A DNA stretch of 64,000 nucleotides, taken from Colimorpha_A sp045543555 (GTDB lineage Bacteria; Bacillota; Clostridia; Oscillospirales; CAG-272). Shown piece by piece: positions 1 to 8,254 of the stretch. Position numbers and translations under genes: made by a program. The notes beneath the pieces were generated by a model that saw nothing but the letters and a program-made list of their open reading frames with translations, was not told the DNA's origin and made no database searches. Each line of letters begins with the position of its first letter. The first letter of the stretch is position 1. The stretch covers positions 1 to 64,000 of the forward strand of contig JAZQMQ010000025.1 of NCBI GenBank assembly GCA_045543555.1, given 5' to 3'.

Positions 1-19
1 CCAATGTGGTATATTATAT

Positions 20-132
20 TTGCTACACAAATCGCATAGCTTTCATAAAGAGTGCGCATTTTTATTTATGGTAAAAATGCATACTCCCTTTTCTGCGTTC
101 TCTTATGAAAGTAGCGAAGATTTGTGTAGCAA
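20..132. repeat. Imperfect 39-bp inverted repeat
   Basis: Positions 20-58 and 94-132 are near-perfect reverse complements; both arms contain TTGCTACACAAATC and CTTTCATAA. The spacer of about 35 bp is AT-rich. The transcript would form a long hairpin ahead of the small Cys-rich gene at 201. It may be a small palindromic mobile element or a structured leader; nothing in it is recognisably coding. Confidence 0.6.
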
Positions 133-152
133 CAATTGGAGGTGCGTTTTTC

Positions 153-181
153 GTGCGCTTCAATTGGAGCGCACTTTTTTA
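153..181 (+). terminator. Rho-independent terminator or attenuator
   Basis: The stem GTGCGC/GCGCAC encloses a 10-nt loop and is followed directly by seven T. It lies 20 bp before the start codon at 201, so it either ends a transcript from upstream or acts as an attenuator for the small gene. Confidence 0.55.
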
Positions 182-200
182 TATGCTGATTGGAGAATAT

Positions 201-398
201 ATGAGCAAAAATATTCAAAAAAGGGCAATAGATATTACCGGCGTAGAAATCACGCCCGGAAAGCCTACTGTTTGTCTTGGCAACGGAGAGCAAGGCTTTG
301 AGTGTTGTTGTGACGAGTGCGACTACTATTTGCGTTGTTTCTCGGAATTTGATCCCAAAAGAAATAATAAAACAAAAATCCCACACACCCTACTATGA
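201..398 (+). CDS. Small cysteine-rich protein of unknown function
   Basis: A 65-residue protein whose ATG follows TGGAG with about 5-6 nt spacing. Six cysteines lie at residues 25, 35, 36, 37, 40 and 46, with a CCCDEC core. Such a cluster could bind zinc or another metal, or form disulfides. There is no signal peptide or membrane segment. A longer in-frame start at 105 exists but would run through the hairpin at 153-181, so the internal ATG with a Shine-Dalgarno is preferred. I recall similar short Cys-rich ORFs in Clostridia near mobile DNA but cannot name a family. Its position in repeat-rich sequence fits an accessory gene. Confidence 0.55.
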   Translation: MSKNIQKRAIDITGVEITPGKPTVCLGNGEQGFECCCDECDYYLRCFSEFDPKRNNKTKIPHTLL

Positions 399-784
399 AA
401 AAAGTAACGCAAAAGCACTTTTGACATCTGCATATCAAAAGCCTATGCATTACCATTTGAGAGGTAGAAAAAAGGTTCTCTTTACACAAGGGAGCTTTTT
501 TAGTTCACCTATGACTTGTTCTTTTTTTGTGTTCCGAAAATCCTGCATTGTAGCGGTGTTAAAGGCGAGATCTGAAAAAACAGAAAAGTGATGCCGACAA
601 ATAAGAATTGCACTCTCCGCGAGTGAGGCAATGAGACGCGGAACCGCAAATGAGCCTTCCCCAATTGGGGCGGGGGCGTAGCAACTCGGATAAGGTGTTC
701 TATGCCCATGTATCTAAATTTTGTCTAAGTTCTCTTGATTATGTGGTGAATTCTTCTTGCATTTAGGAACGTTTTGTGATATAA
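399..784. other. Intergenic region with decayed repeat
   Basis: No convincing gene. A weak hairpin with a T tract near 474-502 could end transcription of the small gene. Around 651-692 a GC-rich stretch (GCCTTCCCC, TTGGGGC, GGGGCGTAGC, CTCGGA) resembles the end of the MITE-like repeat seen better preserved near 46669 and 47522, so this is probably an old degenerate copy. Confidence 0.4.
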
Positions 785-973
785 TCAGTAAAGGCAAAAG
801 TTGTTTTTGGAGAACTTACGGATAGACAATACGACGTTGAGACATCTATCACCGATTTGCTTGAAATGAAGGCAAGCTGTACTCACGATAAAATGACCCG
901 GGAGGACCTCGACCGTACCGTCGACGGCCACGAAGGGGCATTAATATGTATTTTAAAAACATTTTCAAATTAA
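785..973 (+). pseudogene. Decayed coding remnant, possibly transposase C-terminus
   Basis: An open frame of 62 codons without a usable start codon begins after a TAA at 782 and ends with TAA at 971. The translation has coding-like composition, with LLEMKASCTHD followed by a DGHEG motif. This loosely recalls the DMKRL...DG region near the C-terminus of IS4-family transposases, but the match is from memory and weak. It ends 20 bp before the isomerase-like gene at 994. Confidence 0.25.
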
Positions 974-993
974 AAAAGAAAGGTGTGATTTGA

Positions 994-1839
994 ATGTATA
1001 AACAAAAAGTAGGAATTTCAATAGGAGGCAGGTACTCGATGCCGATGGCAGATGTATTGCGCCTTCTGAAAAACACGGGATTTGAGGCGGTTTCTCCCGG
1101 ATGGTCCTCAATGGCGGAGCTTGAAGAAGTCGCAAAAATTGCAAAAGAAGTTGGACTTGAACTCCAGTCGCTTCACGCCCCCTTTGGAAAGGCAGCTAAA
1201 ATGTGGAGCTCGGACAAAGCCATTGCAGAGCAGGCAAAGAAGGATATTATCGATTCAATTGACGGATGCGTAAAGGTTGGTATCCCGATAACCGTCGTAC
1301 ACACGTGGATAGGATTTGATTATGACTTTGACGCATCTACCCTGTACTTTGACAATTATGATGAAGTCGTGAATTATGCAAAGGAACGTAACGTAAAGAT
1401 AGCGTTTGAAAACACAGAGGGCGAGGAATATCTCTTTGCACTGATGGATCGTTATAAGGATAACGATACTGTGGGCTTTTGCTGGGATTCGGGTCATGAA
1501 ATGTGCTACAATTATTCAAAGGACCTTCTTGCACTTTTCGGCGACCGTCTTATTATGACACATTTAAATGACAATTTGGGCATTAGCCGCTTTGACGGAG
1601 TAACGTTCTGGACCGACGATCTCCATCTCTTCCCCTATGACGGTATAGCCGATTGGGATTACAACGTTGAGCGTCTTAAGAAAGCAAATGCAATGCCGAT
1701 ACTGAACTTTGAATTGGGTATGGGATCAAAGCCAAATCGCCACGATAACGATGCATACGTTAAAATGCCGCTTGAGATGTACTTTGCCGAGGCGTATAAC
1801 CGCGCTTGCAGAATTGCTTATAAGTATTCAAATATGTAA
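994..1839 (+). CDS. Sugar phosphate isomerase/epimerase-like TIM-barrel protein
   Basis: 281 residues of the xylose isomerase-like (AP endonuclease 2) superfamily, which holds divalent metals in a TIM barrel and isomerises or epimerises sugars. Visible family signs are the HAPFG strand end near residue 67, the AFENTEG metal Glu near 140, the WDSGHE Asp/His motif near 172, the MTHLNDN His motif near 194 and FELGMG near 248. A strong Shine-Dalgarno (AAGAAAGGTG) precedes the ATG. It stands alone; the substrate is unknown. A second, divergent member lies at 11209, and both are close to sugar-enzyme remnants, which suggests carbohydrate catabolism. Confidence 0.8.
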   Translation: MYKQKVGISIGGRYSMPMADVLRLLKNTGFEAVSPGWSSMAELEEVAKIAKEVGLELQSLHAPFGKAAKMWSSDKAIAEQAKKDIIDSIDGCVKVGIPITVVHTWIGFDYDFDASTLYFDNYDEVVNYAKERNVKIAFENTEGEEYLFALMDRYKDNDTVGFCWDSGHEMCYNYSKDLLALFGDRLIMTHLNDNLGISRFDGVTFWTDDLHLFPYDGIADWDYNVERLKKANAMPILNFELGMGSKPNRHDNDAYVKMPLEMYFAEAYNRACRIAYKYSNM

Positions 1840-2194
1840 CGACAGGATCTTTCGGATATAGCGTGTTGAAGGTGAGCGCAATAATCGGCGGAAAAATTAA
1901 AAATCAATTTTGAAGCATATTATACTTCATTAATGGGTTTGGCAGAATCCTTTAACGGCGAAAATCTTATCGAAACACAGGGGATAAGATCATGGAACTT
2001 GTGTTAAGCAGGAAAGCTTGTAATTTGACAGGCTTTCTTGTTTTTTATTCAACACAAGTTGAATTGGGCCTTCTGTTTGAATGACAAGGTTTATGCGGTA
2101 TGATATAATATTTGAAAGTATAGATTGTTTCTCATGGGACTTTTAAGCATTAATTTGTAAATGATGTTTTATTATTTCGTAAAATTGGATTTGA
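1840..2194. other. Intergenic region with nested inverted repeats
   Basis: No gene seen. A perfect 10-bp inverted repeat (AACTTGTGTT at 1996-2005, AACACAAGTT at 2051-2060) surrounds a smaller hairpin, GAAAGC/GCTTTC at 2012-2037, followed by a T-rich run. The inner hairpin can act as the terminator of the 994-1839 gene. A further hairpin, TTCAAC/GTTGAA, lies at 2048-2063. Confidence 0.5.
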
Positions 2195-2763
2195 TTACCC
2201 GAAAAGGTTTATCCCGAAAATCAGAATACTAATTATGATACAATGAGCGGCCGTCCGCACGATTCTTTCGTTGTTGCGGAATGCAGGAGACGCTACAGCT
2301 TTGACCCAAATGTTGAGCTTGTTTGTGCCACCTTTAGCGCAGATGCCGAGGTTCAGCTTTATGTAAACGGTGAGATCGTAGCGACGGGCCCTTCCACTGT
2401 CGGAGGTGATTTCCTCGGAAACGGAAAGCCGAGAGAGTGGTTTTATAAGGATAAGGCGAGCTTTTCGCCGATATTACCCTCTCCGACGGAAGCAAGGAAA
2501 CCATCTCTACCGACGGTACGCGGGAGGTCCGCAAAAACGTTGCATATACCAATGAAAATTCGTATGACGGCACAATATCTCCCGATCCTTACGTTTTTGC
2601 AGAAGAAACTCCTGATATATGGAGCGCAACTCCGTTGTACTCACTCCCCAAAGCGCTCACGGGTATATCCCTTACACAGTGCGGATATGAAAGCGTAAAG
2701 CTGTCTCCTTCACTTTTGGGGTTGAAGCAAGCAACGGTTGAGCCCCCACGCCTTACGGTATGA
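2195..2763 (+). pseudogene. Alpha-L-rhamnosidase-like N-terminal fragment, frameshifted
   Basis: The frame opens after a TGA at 2192 and lacks a proper start. It reads through a beta-sandwich segment with LYVNGEIVATGPS, typical of the N-terminal carbohydrate-binding region of GH78-like rhamnosidases. Around 2470 a frameshift moves the sensible reading to another frame (ITLSDGSKETISTDG ... TPDIWSATPLYSLP), which ends with TGA at 2761. The catalytic six-hairpin domain is missing altogether. This is therefore a 5'-truncated, frameshifted and 3'-deleted relic. An intact GH78-type gene is present at 61531, but it is too divergent by eye to be the obvious source. Confidence 0.7.
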
Positions 2764-2840
2764 TCGTCTGCGAGATGTCTGAAGGCTAAGAGCCAAAGAT
2801 CACAGCACCAAAGGAAATAAAAATTGAGATAAAGTAAGAA

Positions 2841-2877
2841 AAAGCTATCGGCAGAAACTTCTGCCGATAGCTTTTTG
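2841..2877 (-). terminator. Bidirectional rho-independent terminator of metA
   Basis: A perfect 14-bp stem (AGCTATCGGCAGAA and its complement) has A and T runs on both sides. It ends four bases from the metA stop codon on the minus strand and can also stop readthrough from the pseudogene on the plus strand. Confidence 0.9.
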
Positions 2878-2880
2878 TTG

Positions 2881-3801
2881 TTACTCCGACACCTTTGAAA
2901 GATCGTAGGGTGTCGTTTGATATACGAAATAGTTGAGCCAGTTTGAGTACAGGAGATTTGCGTGGGAACGCCAAGTGACGACGGGAGCCTTTGAAACGTC
3001 GTCGTTGGGGAAATAATTTACGGGAATGTGAGGGTTCTTTCCTGCATCGAGGTCGCGGAAATATTCGTTTGACAGAGTGTAGGCGTCGTATTCGCTGTGA
3101 CCCGTTATGAATATCTGCTTGCCGTTTTTGGTCGCCATGGCATAAACGCCGCATTCGTCGGATGAGGCTAAAATTTTAAGTCCCTCCACAGCCTCAACGT
3201 CTGCTCTGTCCACCGTCGTGTGACGGCTCTGCGGTACGGGGAAGACGTCGTCAAAGCCACGGAGCAGCATGGAATTTTTGTAATCCGCGCGGTGAGGATA
3301 AACGCCCGAAAGCTTTTCGGGGAGAGTGTGCTTGTTTATTCCGAAATGGTAGTAAAGACCTGCCTGTGCGCCCCAGCAAATATGGAAGGTGGAGTGAACG
3401 TGAGTCTTGCTCCATTCCATGATCTCGCAAAGCTCCTTCCAATATTCGACCTCTTCAAAGGGAAGAAGCTCAACGGGAGCACCGGTGATTATCATTCCGT
3501 CGAAATTACGGTGCTTAACGTCGGCAAAGGTCTTGTAGAAGCGGAGAAGATGCTCCTTGGTGACGTTTTTTGATTCGTATGACACAGTGTGAATGAGCTC
3601 CATCTCGACCTGAAGGGGTGTATTTCCCAAAAGCCTCGTGAGCTGAGTCTCGGTCTCGATCTTTTTCGGCATCAGATTTAAAATGAGTATCTGAAGCGGA
3701 CGTATGTCCTGACCCTCCGCGCGGGTCTGCTCCATCACGAAAATATTCTCGCGGTTGAGGATTTCGGCGGCGGGGAGATTGTTTGGTATCTTAATTGGCA
3801 T
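2881..3801 (-). CDS. metA: Homoserine O-acetyltransferase (MetA family)
   Basis: 306 residues, full family length. It acylates the hydroxyl of L-homoserine, the first committed step of methionine synthesis. The catalytic Cys142 lies in HICWGAQAG, and His235 and Glu237 lie in TGHSEYD. Position 111 is Glu (TGAPVELL). In this family Glu111 is associated with acetyl-CoA and Gly111 with succinyl-CoA, so the product should be O-acetylhomoserine despite the succinyltransferase name often given. Downstream of metY on the same strand, separated by a double-hairpin repeat. O-acetylhomoserine is the substrate of the neighbouring MetY, which supports the assignment. Confidence 0.93.
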   Translation of the reverse strand: MPIKIPNNLPAAEILNRENIFVMEQTRAEGQDIRPLQILILNLMPKKIETETQLTRLLGNTPLQVEMELIHTVSYESKNVTKEHLLRFYKTFADVKHRNFDGMIITGAPVELLPFEEVEYWKELCEIMEWSKTHVHSTFHICWGAQAGLYYHFGINKHTLPEKLSGVYPHRADYKNSMLLRGFDDVFPVPQSRHTTVDRADVEAVEGLKILASSDECGVYAMATKNGKQIFITGHSEYDAYTLSNEYFRDLDAGKNPHIPVNYFPNDDVSKAPVVTWRSHANLLYSNWLNYFVYQTTPYDLSKVSE

Positions 3802-3892
3802 AATTATTTTCCTTTTTTCTTAAACGAATCTCAAAATGCAATGCGTCGTGTTGAATTTCTAACCGTCTATGCAATAATTATAATCTTTCTCT

Positions 3893-3965
3893 GCGGGAAT
3901 TCCATTCCCGCCTGTTAAAGTTTTTGAAAGGTTCGGAAAACTTTTTTCAAAAAGTTTTCCGAAAA
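3893..3965. repeat. Double-hairpin dispersed repeat, copy 1
   Basis: Hairpin B (GCGGGAATTCCATTCCCGC) is joined by AAAGTTTTTGAAAGG to hairpin A (CGGAAAACTTTTT/AAAAAGTTTTCCG). The same two-hairpin plan recurs near 19064, 29065 and 29201. Hairpin A abuts the metY stop codon and can serve as its terminator on the minus strand. Confidence 0.75.
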
Positions 3966-3966
3966 A

Positions 3967-5247
3967 TCACCTCAAAGCCTGCTCAATATCGGCAATGAGA
4001 TCGTCGGCGTCCTCAAGACCGAGAGAGAGACGAACAAGGTCTGCAGGCACACCGGCATTTGCAAGCTCCTCGTCGGACATCTGACGGTGGGTGGTAGAGG
4101 CGGGGTGGAGACAGCAGGAGCGAGCGTCGGCAACGTGAGTCTCGATAGCTGCGATCTTCAGCTTACCCATAAACTCCTGCGCTGCATCGCGGCCACCCTT
4201 AACGCCGAAGGAAACGACACCGCAAGCACCGTTAGGCAGATATTTTTGCGCCATAGCATAATATGGTGAAGATTCAAGCTTCGGATAGTTTACCCATGCG
4301 ATCTTTTCGTGATTCTCAAGATATTTTGCGATCTTTTCTGCATTTTCGCAGTGGCGCTTCATTCTCACGTGAAGACTCTCAAGTCCGAGATTGAGAATAA
4401 ATGCGTTCTGAGGAGACTGAACAGAGCCGAAATCACGCATTAATTGTGCGGTTGCCTTGGTAATATACGCACCCGCAAGACCGAAGCGCTCGGTGTACGT
4501 AACGCCGTGATAGGAATCGTCGGGAGTGCAAAGACCGGGGAACTTGTCGGGATATTTAGTCCAGTCGAATTTACCGCTGTCAACGATACATCCGCCTACC
4601 GCCGCGCCGTGACCGTCCATATACTTAGTGGTGGAGTGGGTAACGATGTCGGCACCGAACTCAAAGGGGCGGCAATTTACGGGAGTTGCGAAGGTGTTAT
4701 CAACGATGAGAGGCACACCGTGAGCGTGAGCGGCATTTGCAAATCGCTCGATATCAAAAACGGTAAGTGCGGGATTGGCGATAGTTTCACCGAAAACCGC
4801 CTTCGTATTGGGACGGAATGCCTTTTCAAGCTCCTCATCGGTGCAGTCGGGGGAAACGAAGGTGAATTCGATGCCCATACGCTTCATGGTAACTGCAAAA
4901 AGATTGTAGGTTCCGCCGTAAATTGACGCGCTGGAAACGACGTGGTCGCCGCAGGAGGCTATATTGAAAATGGAGTAGAAGGACGCTGCCTGACCGGAGG
5001 AGGTAAGCATAGCGGCAGTACCGCCCTCAAGCTCGCAGATCTTTGCGGCAACGGTATCGCAGGTGGGGTTCTGAAGTCGGGAGTAGAAATAGCCCGATGC
5101 CTCAAGGTCGAAAAGCTTACCCATAGCCTCGCCGGTTGCGTACTTAAACGTGGTGCTTTGTATTATCGGTATCTGTCGGGGCTCACCGTTTCCGGGAGTG
5201 TAACCGCCCTGAACGCAGACTGTTCCTATATTTTTCTTGTTTTCCAT
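3967..5247 (-). CDS. metY: O-acetylhomoserine sulfhydrylase
   Basis: 426 residues of the PLP-dependent Cys/Met metabolism family. It joins sulfide (or methanethiol) to O-acetylhomoserine, giving homocysteine (or methionine). The length, the QGGYTPGNGEPRQIPI start, the SRLQNPT substrate-binding motif near residue 56 and the HSTTKYMDGHG Schiff-base lysine near 209 match MetY better than cystathionine gamma-synthase, which is usually about 380 residues. The ATG has an AAAGG Shine-Dalgarno. It lies upstream of metA on the same strand. No SAM riboswitch is visible in its short leader. Confidence 0.9.
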   Translation of the reverse strand: MENKKNIGTVCVQGGYTPGNGEPRQIPIIQSTTFKYATGEAMGKLFDLEASGYFYSRLQNPTCDTVAAKICELEGGTAAMLTSSGQAASFYSIFNIASCGDHVVSSASIYGGTYNLFAVTMKRMGIEFTFVSPDCTDEELEKAFRPNTKAVFGETIANPALTVFDIERFANAAHAHGVPLIVDNTFATPVNCRPFEFGADIVTHSTTKYMDGHGAAVGGCIVDSGKFDWTKYPDKFPGLCTPDDSYHGVTYTERFGLAGAYITKATAQLMRDFGSVQSPQNAFILNLGLESLHVRMKRHCENAEKIAKYLENHEKIAWVNYPKLESSPYYAMAQKYLPNGACGVVSFGVKGGRDAAQEFMGKLKIAAIETHVADARSCCLHPASTTHRQMSDEELANAGVPADLVRLSLGLEDADDLIADIEQALR

Positions 5248-5279
5248 AATATTTGCCTTTCTATGTATATAGATAGTTA

Positions 5280-5308
5280 AGTATAACTCATTTTGAGAAT
5301 TTATTCAA
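5280..5308 (-). promoter_or_regulatory. Sigma-A promoter of metY
   Basis: Read on the minus strand: TTGAAT, 17-bp spacer, TATACT, about 30 bp before the metY start codon. Confidence 0.65.
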
Positions 5309-5433
5309 TAGTTTTTTTGAAATTTACCGTCGGGAATAATATTTACGTACTCCGTCATAAGATTTATGGGATTTTGAGCTTTCCTCTTTTTAAAAGATCA
5401 ACAAAAAAGCTATGCTCAAGAAAGGTCATAAAT

Positions 5434-6303
5434 ATGAAAAACACGCCCTGCACCCACTCTGTAATGATGAATGAAATAAAAAAACTGCCAAGCTGTAAGC
5501 TTCTCACCGTATCGAGCATCGGAAGATCGCTTGTCGGACGGGAGATCCCGCTTTTGCGCCTCGGTCACGGTCAAAATATAATTCTTTACGTCGGTACTCA
5601 TCACGGAATGGAGTGGATAACCACGTATTTGTTGTTAAAATATGTGTCCGATGAGATCGAGCTGTACGAAAAGGGAGAAAATGCCGAATTTTTCGAAGAT
5701 AATACCGTTTACGTTGTCCCGATGCTGAACCCCGACGGTGTTGAGCTTCAAATAAACGGCTACGATCCCATGAACCCTCTCTACGACCGTCTGCACAGAA
5801 TGAGCGGCGGTGATTATTCAAAATGGCAGGCAAACGGCAGGGGCGTGGACCTTAACCACAATTACAATGCAAGCTTCCGCGAATATAAAACGATCGAAAA
5901 TGAAAAGGGAATAGTGGCGGGAGCGACAAAATTTTCGGGTGAATATCCCGAATCCGAGCCTGAAACTGCCTGCCTTTGCGCCTTTATAAGAACGGTTGAG
6001 CCTTCCCTGCTTATTGCCCTTCATACACAGGGCGGGGAAATTTATTATGATTTTAACGGCCACGCACCCGCCGGCTCCAAAACAATGGCTGAGAAAATGG
6101 CAAAATTAAGCGGTTACAGCGTTAGCTCCCCCGAGGGAACAGCCTCTTACGGTGGTCTTAAGGATTGGTTCATTTGTCAGTTCGACCGTCCCGGATTCAC
6201 GATCGAGTGCGGAAGAGGTGAAAATCCCCTTCCGCTTACCGATCTTGACGGTATATATTCTGAGATAAAGGGAATTTTGCATGGGAACTTTTTTAAGTGC
6301 TGA
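5434..6303 (+). CDS. M14-family zinc carboxypeptidase
   Basis: 289 residues from the ATG with AAAGG Shine-Dalgarno; a longer frame from 5293 has no such signal. The M14 zinc site is visible as THHGMEW (His and Glu ligands) with the third ligand in ALHTQGG. VPMLNPDGV, the RGVDLNHNYNA substrate-binding Arg/Asn motif and the catalytic Glu in TIECGRGENPLP complete the domain. The GRGENPLP ending is typical of gamma-D-glutamyl-diaminopimelate peptidases of the Bacillus YqgT/ENP1 type, which cut peptidoglycan stem peptides. No signal peptide is seen, so a cytoplasmic muropeptide-recycling role is likely. Confidence 0.85.
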   Translation: MKNTPCTHSVMMNEIKKLPSCKLLTVSSIGRSLVGREIPLLRLGHGQNIILYVGTHHGMEWITTYLLLKYVSDEIELYEKGENAEFFEDNTVYVVPMLNPDGVELQINGYDPMNPLYDRLHRMSGGDYSKWQANGRGVDLNHNYNASFREYKTIENEKGIVAGATKFSGEYPESEPETACLCAFIRTVEPSLLIALHTQGGEIYYDFNGHAPAGSKTMAEKMAKLSGYSVSSPEGTASYGGLKDWFICQFDRPGFTIECGRGENPLPLTDLDGIYSEIKGILHGNFFKC

Positions 6304-6325
6304 AACAACACTTCCCTCTCAACGT

Positions 6326-6354
6326 AAAAAGAGCCCGACCTGAATCGGTCGGGC
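6326..6354 (-). terminator. Terminator between M14 peptidase and hemW
   Basis: GCCCGACC/GGTCGGGC stem with a T run on the minus strand; it ends seven bases from the hemW stop codon and lies between convergent genes. Confidence 0.8.
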
Positions 6355-6360
6355 GCAATA

Positions 6361-7548
6361 TCACTTGTCTGTTCCTTCTGCTATGCCTCGGAGGATATCC
6401 GAGTCAAAATCAAGCATGGTGGAAAGAATGTAGGACGAAACAAACATTCCCTTGGGTGTGAACGACCAGCACCTGCCGTTTTTCGCCATAAATCCACCCT
6501 TGGAATAGAGATCGAGGTGTTTTCCGAAGATCCTCTCGAAATCAAGTCCGAAGGTCGCGGCAAAGAATTCGGTGTCAACGCCCTCCTTAAGCCTCATTCG
6601 GAGCATAACGTATTCACCTATACGCTCTGTAGCCTTTATCTCATAGTTTTCGGAGAGAATGTCCTTGACCGATCCGGGATATTCCATATTTTTAACGTAA
6701 TCCTCGGTGCTTCTCTTATAGGCAAAGCGACGGTCACCGAAATAGGAGTGTGCTCCGGGGCCAAAGCCTATGTACTCCTCGCAGTTCCAATAGCGGAGAT
6801 TGTGAACGCACTGTCGTCCGGGCTTGGCAAAATTGCTTATTTCATACTGCTCAAGGCCGTTTTCCTCGAGGAAAGCAACCGCCTCGGAATACATCTGACA
6901 TTCTGCGTCCTCGTCGGGCAGAACGAGGGTGTCTTTGATTTTGTCGAAGGGGGTTCCTTCCTCGATCTTCAGGCTGTAGATAGAGATGTGCTCGGGATTA
7001 AGCGAGACGACCTTCTTTAACGTTTCAGCAAATGACTCGGGGGTCTGATCGGGGATCCCGTACATAAGGTCGACGCTGATATTGTCGATTCCCGCTTTTC
7101 TTGCAGCCTTGAAGGATTTTTCAAAATCCTCGTAGGTATGTATTCTTCCGAGAGCCTTAAGCTCGTTTTCGTTTGCGCTCTGAAGACCAATGCTTACGCG
7201 GTTTACCCCTGCGCGTCTGAGCTTGCGAAGCTCGGATGCCGTAACTGTTGCGGGGTTTGCCTCGATAGTGAACTCAACGTCCGAACGGACGTTGAAATTA
7301 TCATAGATACCGTCTATAATGCGGAGGATCTGATTTACGGGGATAGCCGTTGGGGTTCCCCCTCCAAAAAATACAGAATCGATATCGTGGCGCGATGCCG
7401 CAAAGGCATAGTCCTGCATCTGAAGGATCAGCGCGGAAGTATAGCGGCTTATGTCGGTGTGATCCGTTCGCGAATAGAAATCGCAGTACGGACATTTATT
7501 TATGCAAAAGGGGAAATGAACGTAAAGCCCGAGAGTTCTTTCGGTCAT
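6361..7548 (-). CDS. hemW: HemW-like radical SAM protein (heme chaperone family)
   Basis: 395 residues. Radical SAM cluster Cys15-x3-Cys19-x2-Cys22 followed by DFYS, the GGGTPTAI SAM-binding motif near residue 62, then the HemN C-terminal domain from about 290. The family was long annotated as oxygen-independent coproporphyrinogen oxidase. HemW members lack the residues for that reaction and are thought to bind and deliver heme. The Cys-x2-Cys-Asp-Phe ending and the length favour HemW over HemN. AAGGAG precedes the ATG. It is transcribed divergently from the M50 protease gene, and its promoter overlaps that gene's ribosome-binding site. Confidence 0.87.
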   Translation of the reverse strand: MTERTLGLYVHFPFCINKCPYCDFYSRTDHTDISRYTSALILQMQDYAFAASRHDIDSVFFGGGTPTAIPVNQILRIIDGIYDNFNVRSDVEFTIEANPATVTASELRKLRRAGVNRVSIGLQSANENELKALGRIHTYEDFEKSFKAARKAGIDNISVDLMYGIPDQTPESFAETLKKVVSLNPEHISIYSLKIEEGTPFDKIKDTLVLPDEDAECQMYSEAVAFLEENGLEQYEISNFAKPGRQCVHNLRYWNCEEYIGFGPGAHSYFGDRRFAYKRSTEDYVKNMEYPGSVKDILSENYEIKATERIGEYVMLRMRLKEGVDTEFFAATFGLDFERIFGKHLDLYSKGGFMAKNGRCWSFTPKGMFVSSYILSTMLDFDSDILRGIAEGTDK

Positions 7549-7583
7549 GCTTTTATTCTCCTTGTTTTCGTATTTTCGTAATT

Positions 7584-7612
7584 ATTATATCACACATTCT
7601 CATCGGTGACAA
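7584..7612 (-). promoter_or_regulatory. Sigma-A promoter of hemW
   Basis: Minus strand TTGTCA, 17-bp spacer, TATAAT. The -35 element overlaps the plus-strand GGTGA that serves the M50 protease gene, so the two divergent genes share this short region. Confidence 0.65.
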
Positions 7613-7616
7613 TAGC

Positions 7617-8189
7617 TTGAAACACAAAAACAAAAAATTCATAATTCATCCCTTGACCGTCGCATTTTACCTTATAACAATTGCGCTTTCCGATCCCAAA
7701 ACCGCACTTTGCGCTCTTTTTTGCTCGACGATACACGAGCTTGGGCACTATTTTGCCGCGCTTGTCCTCGGATACCGAGTGAAAGCGTTCATTTTATATC
7801 CTTTTGGCGCGGAAATGAGACTCACGGGGCTAACCTCATACAAAAAGGATCTTACCGTAGCTCTTTTTGGCCCGATATTGAATATTGCGGCAGTGGCAAT
7901 CGGATATATTTTTCATATAGGAAGCTTTTTCGTTTTCTACAATCTCACCTTAGCGGTCTTGAACCTTCTTCCGATAAAGCATCTTGACGGCGGAAACGTA
8001 ATGACCTCTGTTTTTATGATGTTTTCGGACCCTGACAGAGCAGAGAGGATCGTTTCCGTTACAAGCTTCATAATTCTTGTGATAACGTGGATATTTTCGG
8101 TGTATATTTTTATGATGCTCGGAGGAAGTCCGTCGCTGTTTTTTATTTGTATAATTCTTTTTGCCTCAACGTTTTTAAGAGAAAAATAA
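7617..8189 (+). CDS. SpoIVFB-like M50 intramembrane metalloprotease
   Basis: 190 residues if started at the TTG preceded by GGTGA (7-nt spacing). The longer upstream frame would run far into hemW in antisense and has no start signal. Zinc site His40-Glu41-x2-His44 (HELGH) sits in a hydrophobic segment, and the second site is NLLPIKHLDGG near residue 120. The YPFGAEMRL segment and several membrane helices match the SpoIVFB group of site-2 proteases. SpoIVFB itself cleaves pro-sigma-K in the mother cell. With spo0A and spoIID in the same window, a sporulation role is plausible but not proven. Confidence 0.75.
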   Translation: MKHKNKKFIIHPLTVAFYLITIALSDPKTALCALFCSTIHELGHYFAALVLGYRVKAFILYPFGAEMRLTGLTSYKKDLTVALFGPILNIAAVAIGYIFHIGSFFVFYNLTLAVLNLLPIKHLDGGNVMTSVFMMFSDPDRAERIVSVTSFIILVITWIFSVYIFMMLGGSPSLFFICIILFASTFLREK

Positions 8190-8204
8190 AACTGTAACTT
8201 ATAA

Positions 8205-8233
8205 TTGATTTTTGTGAGCTACAGTGTTATACT
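8205..8233 (+). promoter_or_regulatory. Sigma-A promoter of phosphoesterase gene
   Basis: TTGATT, 17-bp spacer, TATACT, about 20 bp before the AGAGGTG ribosome-binding site of the gene at 8255. Confidence 0.6.
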
Positions 8234-8254
8234 GTAAAAAACAGAGGTGAAAAT

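Noticed and set aside
5248..5433. SAM riboswitch ahead of metY
   Set aside because: The leader from the promoter at 5280 to the start codon is only about 30 nt and lacks the S-box core.
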